64,000 nt of DNA from Symplocastrum torsivum CPER-KK1 (GCA_019358875.1 JAHHIF010000003.1:186001-250000), one strand, 5' to 3'. Shown: positions 53,192 through 62,564, numbered from the stretch's first letter. Notes: generated from the letters alone by a model not told the origin. Numbers and translations are program-made.

Positions 53192-54040
53192 TTATAACTC
53201 TTTCCGAATATCAACAACTCGTAAAATCCCCACCACGATTGCCAATGTAATAACTAGTAAAATCACAGCATTAGCAGCCGCTAGAGGATACTGCAAACTC
53301 CGAATTTGATTACTCATCAAATATCCAACCGAAGATGTTTGTCCACCACTCATTAACCTCACAGTAATGAACTCTCCCATCACCAACGTCACAATAAAAA
53401 TTGAGCCAATTGCAATCCCCGGAGCAGACAGAGGTACAATCACTTCCTTCAACACTTGAAATCCAGATGCTCCAGCATCTCGTGCTGCACTAATCAACGA
53501 AGGCTCAATCCGTACCATGCTGTTGAAGATTGGCACAATCATGAACAGTACATAAAGATGTACCATTGCTAAGACCACTGAAAAGTTTGAAAATAAGAAG
53601 ATATCTAGGGGAGCATCAATTAAGTTCAAAGACATGAGAGCTTTATTGAGAATCCCTTCTCTTCCCAAAAAAGGAATCCAAGAAATCATCCGGATAATAT
53701 TAGAGGTCAAAAAGGGAATTGTACAAATTAAGAATAAGATAATTTGCCAGCGCAAACTCTTAACATGAAAGGCAAGGAAGTAAGCAACAGGAAAGCCAAT
53801 CACTAAAGTAAAGAACCAAACTAGTGCTGTAAATTTAAAGTTATTTAGATACGTGGCAAAATAAGTTGGGCTGAAAATATCTTTGTAGTTAACCAAGGTA
53901 AACCCTGGTGTCATTGTATAGCCGTTGAAGTCCCAAAAACTTATAACAATAATTGTAATAATTGGCAAGACTAAAAATAATAGTAATACTAAAACTTGTG
54001 GAGTGATTAATAAATACTGTTGTAGGGATTTTAACTTCAT
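53192..54040 (-). CDS. Spermidine/putrescine-type ABC permease (PotB-like)
   Basis: A 282-residue permease with six helices. VLLLFLVLPIITIIVISFWD at the start and the EAA loop ISAARDAGASGFQVLKEVIV followed by PLSAPGIAIGS mark the PotB-like half of a polyamine importer. It follows the solute-binding protein gene after 112 bp that contain a palindrome at 54080-54110 and precedes the PotC-like gene by three bases. Confidence 0.88.
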   Translation of the reverse strand: MKLKSLQQYLLITPQVLVLLLFLVLPIITIIVISFWDFNGYTMTPGFTLVNYKDIFSPTYFATYLNNFKFTALVWFFTLVIGFPVAYFLAFHVKSLRWQIILFLICTIPFLTSNIIRMISWIPFLGREGILNKALMSLNLIDAPLDIFLFSNFSVVLAMVHLYVLFMIVPIFNSMVRIEPSLISAARDAGASGFQVLKEVIVPLSAPGIAIGSIFIVTLVMGEFITVRLMSGGQTSSVGYLMSNQIRSLQYPLAAANAVILLVITLAIVVGILRVVDIRKEL

Positions 54041-54079
54041 TTTTATTACAGTTAACCGTACGTAAAGATTGGCTATTCA

Positions 54080-54110
54080 GATTCCCGATTTCTTGAAGAA
54101 GTCGGGAATC
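54080..54110. repeat. Palindromic repeat between the transporter genes
   Basis: The 31 bases form a near-perfect palindrome: GATTCCCGATTTCTT pairs with GAAGAAGTCGGGAATC apart from one G-T pair. It lies between the solute-binding and PotB-like genes and could lower downstream expression or stabilise the upstream RNA end. A degenerate relative lies at 62532-62564. Confidence 0.7.
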
Positions 54111-54152
54111 TTAGCGTTTAAAGACGGGTTACCACGGAATGCTCACTAATCT

Positions 54153-55457
54153 CTAAGCAGAAATAAACTCGTTCCACTTCTGAACAAGATACTTCTGCTC
54201 ATCCATCACAGAATTCCAGCAGACAATCTTGCTGAAGCGTTCCTCAAAGGAACCACCATCACGCACTGAGCCTTTCTTCTCCAACGTTTTGCCAAATGGG
54301 TCAACCATATCAGTAGAAGCCGCTTTACCCTCATACCAAAATGCCCATTCTTCCGGCTTCATAAACTTCTTAGCTGTCTCCGGAGCTGCACTATAATAAC
54401 CCTGCCGTCCAAGGAAAGCACCTAACCAGCCATCCAGAGTCCAGTTGAGGTATTCATAAGCCGCATCTAGTGCAATACCTGAGAGATTCTTCGATAACCC
54501 AATACCGCCTCCCCAACCTCTATATCCTTCTTTAAGTGGGGCATAAATGCAATTAATTCCCTTAGATTTCACTTGTGTAACGGCAGGTGACCACATGGAT
54601 TGCAACGCGACTTCACCAGACACCATGAGGTTTACTGATTCATCAAATGCCTTCCAGAAGGCTCGGAATTGTCCAGCTTTCTTTTGTTCAATTAAAATTG
54701 CTGTAATTTTGTCCAGTTCTTCCCTCGTCATGTTGCCCTTGTCGCCAAATTTCATCAAGCCAAGGGCTTCAACTACCATAGCGGCATCCATAATACCGAT
54801 AGAAGAGATATCAAGAATTGAGGTTTTACCTTTGTATTTTGGGTCAAATAACTCTCCCCAAGATTCAATTTTTTTCCCTGTTAAATCGGGACGATAGCCA
54901 AGGGTATCGGCATTGTACTGGAAGGGAATCAGAGTAGCGAAATCAGTTGGGGTAGGAGAGAATTCTGTTGAATCTTGCCCTTTCAAGAACATGACTTTAG
55001 AAGGAGCTGTTCCTTGCGACGTATTGACAGGCGCTCCTTCTTTAAACTTACCTGTTGTGAAATAGGGAACTATTTTGTCAAACTGTTTGATTTTATTGAC
55101 ATCAATCGGTTGCAAATTACCCGAAGGAACCACTAACGGCAAGCTGAAATACTCGCCATCGAAAATGTCATAGGACTTGGGCTGAGTAATCGCAATTTGA
55201 TTATTTTCATCAGTACTCAAAGCCCGTGATGTAATTTTAAAACCCAAATCCTCTTGAGCTTTTTGAGCAATCTCGTTGATTTGGGAAACGCCCGTACCAA
55301 TAAACCGGAGCGTTACATCTTTAATTTGATTGGTATTAACAGTAGGGCCGCCACTCGACTGTTGAGTAGTTTGCTGCCGAGTACACTGAGTTGCAGTGAG
55401 TAAAGCTCCAGTTGCTAGTCCGGCTCTGATTAGTTCGCGACGAGTAAATTTAGGCAT
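54153..55457 (-). CDS. Extracellular solute-binding lipoprotein of the polyamine-type ABC transporter
   Basis: A 434-residue PotD-like binding protein. The N-terminus has a twin-arginine motif (FTRRELIRAG) and a lipobox (LTATQC), so it should be exported by Tat and lipid-anchored. The mature part has the PotD fold (DIFDGEYFSLPLVVPSG; TLIPFQYNADTLGYRPDLTG; LIPFQYN around the hinge). It binds the substrate outside the inner membrane. It lies between the ATPase and permease genes of the same operon. Confidence 0.85.
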   Translation of the reverse strand: MPKFTRRELIRAGLATGALLTATQCTRQQTTQQSSGGPTVNTNQIKDVTLRFIGTGVSQINEIAQKAQEDLGFKITSRALSTDENNQIAITQPKSYDIFDGEYFSLPLVVPSGNLQPIDVNKIKQFDKIVPYFTTGKFKEGAPVNTSQGTAPSKVMFLKGQDSTEFSPTPTDFATLIPFQYNADTLGYRPDLTGKKIESWGELFDPKYKGKTSILDISSIGIMDAAMVVEALGLMKFGDKGNMTREELDKITAILIEQKKAGQFRAFWKAFDESVNLMVSGEVALQSMWSPAVTQVKSKGINCIYAPLKEGYRGWGGGIGLSKNLSGIALDAAYEYLNWTLDGWLGAFLGRQGYYSAAPETAKKFMKPEEWAFWYEGKAASTDMVDPFGKTLEKKGSVRDGGSFEERFSKIVCWNSVMDEQKYLVQKWNEFISA

Positions 55458-55592
55458 GGTTGTAGAAGGTTGGATGAAGAGAAGGGAGGGTTTTGTAGGA
55501 GGCAGCTAGCCTACATCAGCAGTGATTGACAAGGGAACTTTAAAAGTTTGTTGCTAGGCTACTAATTAAGAGAAATCTGCAAGCTTGTTGGC

Positions 55593-56762
55593 TTAATGGG
55601 GTAAGAAAATACAGTCATCCGTTGACCAATTGAGTGTAACGACTTGTCCTTCCTGAAGAGGTTGGGATATGCAATCATGCGATCGCACTTTATAAAGAAT
55701 CTCAGCACCCGTTGATTCCACCAAAAGCCGTACTCGCGTGACGTAACCCGTAAACTCTACAAAGGCAATCCTTGCCGAAACTCGGTTATGAACCGTTTGC
55801 CCTTCCGCAGTTGGCTGTACCTCTAAGTGCATTCTGTCGGCACGGACACAGCAAGCCGCATTGTCTCCCGGTTGGGCAAATTGTCCTCGACACAGCAGCG
55901 TACCAATACCTTCAACCTCTAACTGGATGATATAGCCGTTGGTATCTGCGATCGCATTAACGACTTTGCCCGTAAAAATGTTGTTATCGCCAACGAACTT
56001 GGCAACAAACTGAGAGGCGGGAGCGACGAAAATTTCTTGCGGTGTGCCGATTTGGTCAATATGACCATGATCCATGACAACAATTTGGTCAGAGAGGGAA
56101 AAGGCTTCATCCTGAGCATGAGTGACTTGGATAAACGTCATCCCAAACTGACGCTGCAACTTCCGCAACTCGCCTCGTGTTTTAACACGCAATGACTCAT
56201 CCAAAGCACTCAGAGGCTCATCCAAGAGCAGCACTTGGGGACGGGTTACTAAGGCTCTTGCAAGTGCTACACGTTGCTGTTGACCCCCACTCAGAGCAGT
56301 TGGCTTACGCTTGGCAAAGCTACTTAAACCCACAATCTCAAGCATCTCATCAACCCGATCTCGGCGATCGGGTTCTGGTGTGCCTCGCATTTTTAAGCCA
56401 AACTCAACGTTTTGCCAAACCGTCTTGTGTGGAAACAGCGCATAGTTTTGAAACACCATTGCTGTATTCCGCTTTGCTGGCGGCAAATCATTGACACGGG
56501 CATTGCCAATTAAAATATCGCCACTCGTGATGTCTTCGTGACCCGCAATCATCCGTAGTGTCGTAGTTTTACCACAACCACTTGGTCCTAATAGACAACA
56601 ATAAGAACCCGCCGGAATATCTAATGTCAGATTTTCGACTGCCACCACAGAGCCATACTGCTTTGTCACAGACCTCAGCGCAACGCCCTGTGCTTGAGGC
56701 AGAGTAGATAGATTGGTGGGATGAATAGTTTGCGCCTCAGTATTGCTTGTGCCGATGGTCAT
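55593..56762 (-). CDS. Spermidine/putrescine-type ABC ATPase (PotA-like)
   Basis: A 389-residue ATPase with Walker A in CLLGPSGCGKTTTLRMIAGH, the signature LSGGQQQRVALARAL, Walker B VLLLDEPLSALDE and a C-terminal TOBE domain from about residue 295. It drives import by the two permeases. It is the first gene of the operon and is divergent from the GGCT-like gene, with a 307-bp intergenic region. ATG 56762 is used; the first 25 residues are not conserved in type. Confidence 0.9.
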   Translation of the reverse strand: MTIGTSNTEAQTIHPTNLSTLPQAQGVALRSVTKQYGSVVAVENLTLDIPAGSYCCLLGPSGCGKTTTLRMIAGHEDITSGDILIGNARVNDLPPAKRNTAMVFQNYALFPHKTVWQNVEFGLKMRGTPEPDRRDRVDEMLEIVGLSSFAKRKPTALSGGQQQRVALARALVTRPQVLLLDEPLSALDESLRVKTRGELRKLQRQFGMTFIQVTHAQDEAFSLSDQIVVMDHGHIDQIGTPQEIFVAPASQFVAKFVGDNNIFTGKVVNAIADTNGYIIQLEVEGIGTLLCRGQFAQPGDNAACCVRADRMHLEVQPTAEGQTVHNRVSARIAFVEFTGYVTRVRLLVESTGAEILYKVRSHDCISQPLQEGQVVTLNWSTDDCIFLPH

Positions 56763-57069
56763 CTTGCTTGCGTCGGTAGAGTATTGGGCGAATCCGCTTT
56801 ATCCCAAGTTGATTCTGTTGTACCAGAGCGATAACAGTAGGCAAAAGAGAAAAAGCCAAGGGGGAAAAGAGCGACTCATCTTTTCCCCTTTCAGCCTTCC
56901 CTTTTTTGCTTAAGCGCATCAATGGCATCTTGAAAATACAACTTTAGTATTAGCTAGTCATTAAAAGTGTCTGTGGGTTCGTGAACTGTATTTTTCTATA
57001 CTTTTTAAAACAGAACCTTCTCGCTACCTTATAAACTCAAACCGTTACTTTGGATATTTTTAACTACAG
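56763..57069. other. Divergent intergenic region with a hairpin
   Basis: It must hold promoters for the transporter operon (minus) and the GGCT-like gene (plus). A 9-base hairpin, GGGGAAAAG (56861-56869) with CTTTTCCCC (56880-56888), stands near the middle and is extendable by imperfect pairing. No gene or riboswitch was recognised. Confidence 0.45.
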
Positions 57070-57474
57070 GTGCAACTAACTGATCGAGATCCAGGGTTAA
57101 AGCGATTCTTTATCTGCGGCTCTGCCTTACGGGGTCAGCCAGACCACAAAAACCTCCAATCCGCAAAATTTATCACAGAAGCCTCTACCCGACCTCGTTA
57201 CCGACTGCACGCCGTTGGCAATGGCTGGCATCCCGGCATCTACGAAATTGATTCAGGGGGGATTGCAATTCCTGGTGAGGTGTATGAACTGACTCCACAG
57301 CAGTACAAAAATCTAATGGACGGAGAACCACCAGATTTGTATGAGGGGAGGGTGATGTTAGAAGACGGTGAGGTAATCTCCGCAATGCTCTACCCGCGTG
57401 AGTTGATAGAACAGCACAACTGGCCGGATATCTCCAACTTTGGTGGTTGGGCGGCGTATAAGCAAGCTAACTAG
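57070..57474 (+). CDS. Gamma-glutamylcyclotransferase-like (GGCT/AIG2) protein
   Basis: A 134-residue protein with the GGCT/AIG2 fold: FFICGSALRGQPDHKNL corresponds to the substrate-binding YGSL loop, IPGEVYELTPQQYKNLMDGE is the conserved core and contains the expected acidic residue. Related stand-alone proteins accompany allophanate hydrolase or hydantoinase genes. The start is GTG 57070. The reaction is probably hydrolysis or cyclisation of a gamma-glutamyl or allophanate-like amide; the exact substrate is unknown. Confidence 0.72.
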   Translation: MQLTDRDPGLKRFFICGSALRGQPDHKNLQSAKFITEASTRPRYRLHAVGNGWHPGIYEIDSGGIAIPGEVYELTPQQYKNLMDGEPPDLYEGRVMLEDGEVISAMLYPRELIEQHNWPDISNFGGWAAYKQAN

Positions 57475-57621
57475 TGAGCGATCGCGTTTTATCATTACAG
57501 TGAAATTAACCGCCCAAACTGCCCACCTTAGTATTCTCTGATATGGCAGTCGCATAGACACTAGGAAGCCACAAGCTTCCTGCTTTGCTTATATTGGAAA
57601 CGCAACTCCAGTAAGAGCAAT

Positions 57622-58080
57622 ATGCATACCATCCGACCCTGGTTATACGTTGGTAAATTTCGTGAAACCCAGGATGAAGAACTACTGCGCCAACAGGAGA
57701 TTGGTGGAATCTTGCAACTCGCTGATCACGTGAATTCGCCTAATATTCCATCGCTGTACATTTCTGTCGAAGATGGCGTGGCACTACCCTTTAACTTGCT
57801 TAAAAGGGGTATTGAGTTTGTGCGGTTGGAAAAAGCACAGAATCGTAATGTACTAATTGCTTGCGGTGCGGGAATTAGCCGCTCCGTGGCGTTTGCGATC
57901 GCATCCTTGAAGGAAGAAGAACACCTGGCACTATTTGATGCCTTTCAGCAAGTTCTAGCCAAACACCCACAGGCAAGACCCCATCTAGCGCTATGGCAGT
58001 CACTATGTGAATACTACGATGAAAATCTGCCTTATAAGGACATCTTGAAGCTCATACTTCAACACAAAACGATGTATTAA
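57622..58080 (+). CDS. Dual-specificity protein phosphatase-like protein
   Basis: A 152-residue protein with the tyrosine/dual-specificity phosphatase signature C-x5-R in VLIACGAGISRSVAFAIASL. The substrate-side aspartate may be in the VEDGVALPFNLL segment. The N-terminal IRPWLYVGKFRETQDEELL is typical of DSP folds. It is complete and stands alone between the GGCT-like gene and a 488-bp gap. Its substrate is unknown. Confidence 0.82.
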   Translation: MHTIRPWLYVGKFRETQDEELLRQQEIGGILQLADHVNSPNIPSLYISVEDGVALPFNLLKRGIEFVRLEKAQNRNVLIACGAGISRSVAFAIASLKEEEHLALFDAFQQVLAKHPQARPHLALWQSLCEYYDENLPYKDILKLILQHKTMY

Positions 58081-58568
58081 CCATTACAAATATGGCTTAT
58101 ACTTCGTCCACCTCTGAATCTCTGCTCTTTTTGTTAAAAATTTTTTGAATAGAGAAAAAGTTGTTCCCTTGTTGCGAGTTCTGGGAATATTAGCACCAGG
58201 CATCACTATATTTGTCACCCCTAGGTAAGGAGACTTAGGAAGAAACTGTGATTATCCTTTGTAAAGGAATGTGTACTAAACAGGTGTGGGCGTTAAGAAA
58301 CAGATGCCTAACACCAGGTTTACACTTCGCGGTTTTCAGGTGTGTTCTCTACAGAGGTTCCTTTTCACAGAAGCATTCTCCGTTGGCGAAGCCTTCTTTG
58401 TTAGCGAAGTGGGCGGGCAACACCCGACAGGAGTTGGAGTACGGTAACGCTGTACTCTAACGCTTACAACAAACCTGATGAAAATTTACAACCTCTAACC
58501 TTAATTGTCTTAACCTCTGACCTATTCTCAGACTAGACAAAACGATTAGACCAGGGGAGCAATCATTC
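58081..58568. other. 488-bp gap with palindromic sequence but no gene
   Basis: The stretch contains GCGAAGCCTTC- and GTTAGCGAAGTGG-like palindromic repeat pieces (about 58390-58420) and a small inverted repeat AGTAC...GTACT (58438-58454). It should hold the hydantoinase promoter. No convincing coding sequence was seen on either strand. Confidence 0.4.
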
Positions 58569-59978
58569 ATGGATGATGTATTAATTAGCGGAGGACGGAT
58601 TGTTACAGCAGTCGATGATTACGTTGCAGATATTTTAATCAGCAACGGCAAAATCGAAACAATTGGGCGAGTAATAGAAGCACCCTCTGCCCAACGCTAT
58701 GATGCAACAGGTTTACTCGTGATGCCTGGTGGCGTGGATGTCCATACCCACATGGAGTTTCCCCTCGGTGAAGCCCAAACGTGTGACACCTTTGAGTCCG
58801 GTACTCGTTCAGCAGCGTTTGGTGGGACAACGACAATCATTGACTTTGCCCTGCAAAAACAAGGTGAAAGTGCCAAGCTAACCCTGGAACAACGGCTAGC
58901 CGTCGCTGAACCGCAAGCCAGTGTTGATTATGGCTTCCATATCATTCTGACTGACGTTAGACCAGAGGTTCTGACGGAACTACCAGATTTAATTGATATC
59001 GAAGGTGTCTCCAGCTTCAAAATGTTCATGGCTTACCCTGGCGTTTTGATGATGAATGATGCCGACATCTTCAAAACGATGCGCGTGGTTGGACACCACG
59101 GTGGGATGGTCAACGTACACGCGGAAAATGGTGGTGTTATCCAAGTTTTGATAGAAGAAGCCTTGGCACAAGGCAACACCTCCCCGAAGTATCATGCCTT
59201 AACGCGACCCGCAATTATGGAAGCGGAGGCAAGCCACAGAGCAATTCGTCTGGCGGAACTTGCAGAAGTGCCAGTTTATCTCGTTCACCTCTCAGCAAAA
59301 GAGGCATTAGAGTCAGTTGTGGAAGCACGCGATCGCGGTTTACCGGCTTTTGCTGAAACTTGTCCCCACTACCTGTTTCTCAACAGCGACGAATACGAAC
59401 GACCAGGGTTTGAAGCCGCAAAATATGTAATGACCCCACCCTTGCGTGACCATCAGTGCCAACACGCTTTGTGGCGAGGACTCAAGTTTGATGACTTGCA
59501 AATTGTTTCCACTGACCACTGTCCCTTCTGTTTTAATGAAAACCTCTATGGTTTAAATCGCTCCAAGCAGTTAGGTCGCGATAACTTTGAGAAGATTCCT
59601 AATGGCGCACCAGGGGTAGAACTGCGTCTCCCATTAATTTTCGATGGTGGCGTTAAAGGTGGGAAAATCTCACTCAATCGTTTTGTACAGCTTACTTCCA
59701 CAGCACCCGCCAAGATGTTTGGACTATTTCCTCGTAAGGGTGCGATCGCTATCGGTTCGGATGCCGATTTAGTGTTATTTGATCCAGATAAACCACATAC
59801 GATAAGTGTAAGTAGCCATCACTCAAACGTAGATTACAGTTTGTACGAGGGGCGCTGTGTGATCGGCAAAGTTGAAAAGGTGTTTCTGCGTGGAGAGTTA
59901 ATTGTAGATGGTGATCATTGGCTCGGTCGAAAAGGCGGAGGAACGTATCAAAAACGTTCAGCCTCCGGTGTCTTCTAA
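58569..59978 (+). CDS. Dihydropyrimidinase / D-hydantoinase
   Basis: A 469-residue cyclic amidohydrolase. The metal site includes GVDVHTHMEFPLG (HxH) and the carbamylated lysine in SFKMFMAYPG; later ligands lie in VNVHAENGG, VYLVHLSAKEALE and VSTDHCPFCF. These match dihydropyrimidinase/hydantoinase, which opens the ring of dihydropyrimidines or hydantoins. Combined with the nearby transporter and GGCT-like genes it suggests salvage of nitrogenous ring or amide compounds. It overlaps the next gene by up to 71 bp. Confidence 0.92.
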   Translation: MDDVLISGGRIVTAVDDYVADILISNGKIETIGRVIEAPSAQRYDATGLLVMPGGVDVHTHMEFPLGEAQTCDTFESGTRSAAFGGTTTIIDFALQKQGESAKLTLEQRLAVAEPQASVDYGFHIILTDVRPEVLTELPDLIDIEGVSSFKMFMAYPGVLMMNDADIFKTMRVVGHHGGMVNVHAENGGVIQVLIEEALAQGNTSPKYHALTRPAIMEAEASHRAIRLAELAEVPVYLVHLSAKEALESVVEARDRGLPAFAETCPHYLFLNSDEYERPGFEAAKYVMTPPLRDHQCQHALWRGLKFDDLQIVSTDHCPFCFNENLYGLNRSKQLGRDNFEKIPNGAPGVELRLPLIFDGGVKGGKISLNRFVQLTSTAPAKMFGLFPRKGAIAIGSDADLVLFDPDKPHTISVSSHHSNVDYSLYEGRCVIGKVEKVFLRGELIVDGDHWLGRKGGGTYQKRSASGVF

Positions 59979-60534
59979 AGTGTCCCCTCTAGGCGCTGTA
60001 TCGGATACTCTGGTGACGACCTATCTCCAGATGACGGATGGTTCAGAGTTTTGTCCTGCGTATCTCTACTACCATGATGGAATCAAAGTCATGTGCATGG
60101 ATACGCCAGATGTCGCTTTTTATCGATTTTTATACACTTCTGTGGGTAAGCCGTGGGGTTGGCGCGATCGACTCTCCCATTCGGATGAAGAAATTGAGGC
60201 ACTGCTAAAAGCACCAGGAACAAGTGTTCATGTTCTATATGTCAATGGTGTCCCGGCTGGATATATAGAACTAGCGAAGCGTCGGGAAGGCGCTGGTGGT
60301 CGTTTTGAATCAACAAAGATTGACTACTTTGGTCTACGTCCCAGCTACATTGGTCGTGGGTTAGGCAAGCATTTACTCAGTCATGGTATCGCCTACGCCT
60401 GGAACAAAGGCACTCAACGCTTGTGGGTACATACGAGTAATTTAGATGGACCCTATGCCCTCAATAACTACATCAAACGCGGCTTCAAAGTTTACCGAGT
60501 TGAAGAAAAGCCAATGCCGGAATCTTATTTTTAG
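59908..60534 (+). CDS. GNAT-family N-acetyltransferase
   Basis: A 208-residue acetyltransferase. The acetyl-CoA-binding motif A is in YFGLRPSYIGRGLGKHLLSH and motif B in LWVHTSNLDGPYALNNYIKRGF. Proteins of this kind are found beside hydantoinase genes and could acetylate an amino group of the product. The start is not certain: ATG 59908 has GGAGAG about 10 bases ahead and overlaps the hydantoinase gene, while GTG codons near 59966-59980 would avoid most of the overlap. Confidence 0.85.
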   Translation: MVIIGSVEKAEERIKNVQPPVSSKVSPLGAVSDTLVTTYLQMTDGSEFCPAYLYYHDGIKVMCMDTPDVAFYRFLYTSVGKPWGWRDRLSHSDEEIEALLKAPGTSVHVLYVNGVPAGYIELAKRREGAGGRFESTKIDYFGLRPSYIGRGLGKHLLSHGIAYAWNKGTQRLWVHTSNLDGPYALNNYIKRGFKVYRVEEKPMPESYF

Positions 60535-60764
60535 TATCTACACCTTTTAACAAAAAAAGTTACTATCCGCCAGGTTTGCTGTTGATAAAGAGCTGATGCC
60601 AAAATGTAGATACAATTGTTGATTAAGCAAGTATTGTTTTAAATCTAAGATTTCCTAACTGTGGGCTTGATTGAAGCTTAATCTAAACTTTAAAACTTCA
60701 CTCAGGAAACGGCTAATTTCAGCCTGTTGTTTTAAGTATCTATCAAGACGCTCTTTAATAACCC

Positions 60765-61616
60765 ATGCTGGAATCTATCAAGTTTGCTGCCGCCGTCTCT
60801 GTAGCCCTCTTAACATTAACAACTGCATGTTCCTCAGTTGAACCGTCTCAAAACGTATCTGCCCCCTCAACACCTGCAAAAGCGATCGCACCCACTCCAA
60901 AGCCTGTTGCCTCTAAAGCACCAGCATCGAGTGCTTCACCAACACCTCCACCTGAAGGCTTCCAAGAGGCACTGGATACGGCAATGGGTGCAGCAACAAT
61001 TGCCCAATCAGCTCAGTCCAAGGATGATTGGAGCTTAGTTATTGAGCGTTGGCAAAGTGCGATCGCTTTACTCAAAGCTGTACCCAAATCTAGCCCCAAT
61101 CACACTACATCTCAGAAAAAGATTGCTGAGTACCAACGCAACCTCGCTTATGCTCAACAGCAGGAAAAGAATCCCTCAAAACCAACAGGTGCAGCGAGTT
61201 CCCCTCCAGTTGTTGCCGTAGTCCCTAGCCAAGCCAACCCCTCGCCTCCAGTTACTGCCGCTCTCAAACAAACCCGTCCTGCGACTCTTGTCACTGCTTC
61301 CAGGCAAACTCGCCCCTCTGCTGTTAGTCCAGAGGTGGCTTTAGCGCTTCATCTGAAAAAGGCAGGAGCTAAGATGTACGGGGCATACTGGTGTCCTGCT
61401 TGTACCCGACAGAAGCAAGAGTTTGGTGAAGAAGCATTTAAGCAAATTACTTACATTGAGTGCGATCCCGCAGGGAAAAATGCGCGTCCCGACCTCTGTC
61501 GCCAAGCCAACATCCAAGCCTTTCCGACTTGGGAAGTCAATGGTCAATTGTATCGCCCAGGTGGATATTCATTGCAGGAGCTGGCGGCTTTATCTAGCTA
61601 TCAAGGCGTTCAGTAA
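60765..61616 (+). CDS. Thioredoxin-like lipoprotein (VKOR-type thioredoxin domain)
   Basis: A 283-residue protein. It has a lipoprotein signal peptide with lipobox LTTAC (C22), a long Ala/Pro/Ser-rich linker with a short helical part (residues 66-132), and a C-terminal thioredoxin-like domain. That domain has the CPAC redox motif (C210, C213) in YGAYWCPACTRQKQEFG, a second pair C233 and C245 in ECDPAGKNARPDLC, and the cis-Pro in QAFPTWEVNG. This matches the thioredoxin half of cyanobacterial VKOR proteins, here separate from the VKOR membrane part. It should face the periplasm or lumen. Confidence 0.85.
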   Translation: MLESIKFAAAVSVALLTLTTACSSVEPSQNVSAPSTPAKAIAPTPKPVASKAPASSASPTPPPEGFQEALDTAMGAATIAQSAQSKDDWSLVIERWQSAIALLKAVPKSSPNHTTSQKKIAEYQRNLAYAQQQEKNPSKPTGAASSPPVVAVVPSQANPSPPVTAALKQTRPATLVTASRQTRPSAVSPEVALALHLKKAGAKMYGAYWCPACTRQKQEFGEEAFKQITYIECDPAGKNARPDLCRQANIQAFPTWEVNGQLYRPGGYSLQELAALSSYQGVQ

Positions 61617-61668
61617 TTTCAGCAGGTGAGTCTCAATACTTCAATATCAAAACGAGTGAACTAACACC

Positions 61669-62526
61669 ATGACACGTAGCAAACGGTTCTCTCTAGCCAT
61701 AGCTGGACGCAGCCTCTCTAAATTCTTCTTACTTGGATTGCTTTTCTTAGGCACGATTCTCCTAATCCTGGTTGTCAGCTTTATCAATTGGAATGCTTTA
61801 TTCCAACCCATCCAGGATTTTGTCTTCCAGTTGGAAGATGGCTATGAGCAATGGCTAGGGAAACAAAGCACCAACAATCCTGGATTTTTACTTCTATTAG
61901 CTTTTGTAGGCGGTTTGATTGCTAGCCTCTCGCCCTGCAAACTTGCTCTCCTAACGGTAAACCTCACGTACATCGGTACCCGTGAGTTTAAATCTTACAG
62001 AGATGCATTCCTTAAGGCTGCGTCATTTGTTCTAGGTGTCGTGACAATTCTCAGCTTATTAGGGCTATTTTCGTCCTTCGCTGGGGCAGTAATGGTTGGC
62101 TATCGTGGCTATGTCAATATTTTTGTTGGTACAGTAATTGTGCTGATGGGGTTAACTTTTTTAGAGATCATACGCCTTCCCATCCCCCAAACAGGTCTAG
62201 GGTTACCAATTACAAGTCCTTATAGCGCTGGATTAACATTTGCCTTGGTCGGTTCTCCCTGTACTAGTCCTGTGCTATTCGCCGTTCTGACTGCCGCTGC
62301 GGCGACGGGTTCCCAGCTTCAAAGCACACTCACAATGGTTAGTTACGCACTGGGTACAAGCACACTGATTTTCTTTGCCAGCCTATTTACAGGTTTAGCT
62401 AAACAAACCCGTGTTTTATTGAAGCATTCCGATTGGATCATGCGCTTGGGCGGTGGGCTGCTAATTCTGATGGGAGGATACTACTTGGTAAATGGGATTC
62501 GCTGGGTGATTTTGGTATTTAACTGA
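61669..62526 (+). CDS. CcdA/DsbD-like thiol-disulfide transporter
   Basis: A 285-residue membrane protein with seven predicted helices, of which six form the CcdA core. The two redox cysteines are C90 in LIASLSPCKLALL and C198 in LVGSPCTSPVLF, each in the first and fourth core helix as in CcdA. The first about 70 residues are an extra helix and loop. CcdA moves reducing power from cytoplasmic thioredoxin across the membrane, so it could keep the lipoprotein encoded just upstream reduced. The gap between the two genes is 52 bp. Confidence 0.88.
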   Translation: MTRSKRFSLAIAGRSLSKFFLLGLLFLGTILLILVVSFINWNALFQPIQDFVFQLEDGYEQWLGKQSTNNPGFLLLLAFVGGLIASLSPCKLALLTVNLTYIGTREFKSYRDAFLKAASFVLGVVTILSLLGLFSSFAGAVMVGYRGYVNIFVGTVIVLMGLTFLEIIRLPIPQTGLGLPITSPYSAGLTFALVGSPCTSPVLFAVLTAAAATGSQLQSTLTMVSYALGTSTLIFFASLFTGLAKQTRVLLKHSDWIMRLGGGLLILMGGYYLVNGIRWVILVFN

Positions 62527-62531
62527 ACGCG

Positions 62532-62564
62532 AGAACCCCGACTTCTTTGGGAAGCCAGGGTTCT
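62532..62564. repeat. Degenerate palindromic repeat after ccdA
   Basis: AGAACCC (62532-62538) pairs with GGGTTCT (62558-62564) around a CGACTTCTTTGGGAAG core. It is a diverged copy of the palindrome at 54080 and may act as a terminator for the CcdA gene. Confidence 0.5.

Noticed and set aside
56192..56494. 100-codon plus-strand frame opposite the PotA-like gene
   Set aside because: It lies fully antisense to Walker A, signature and Walker B coding sequence of a clear ABC ATPase.
58248..58460. 70-codon plus-strand frame in the gap before the hydantoinase gene
   Set aside because: It consists largely of palindromic repeat sequence and the translation has no protein-like pattern.
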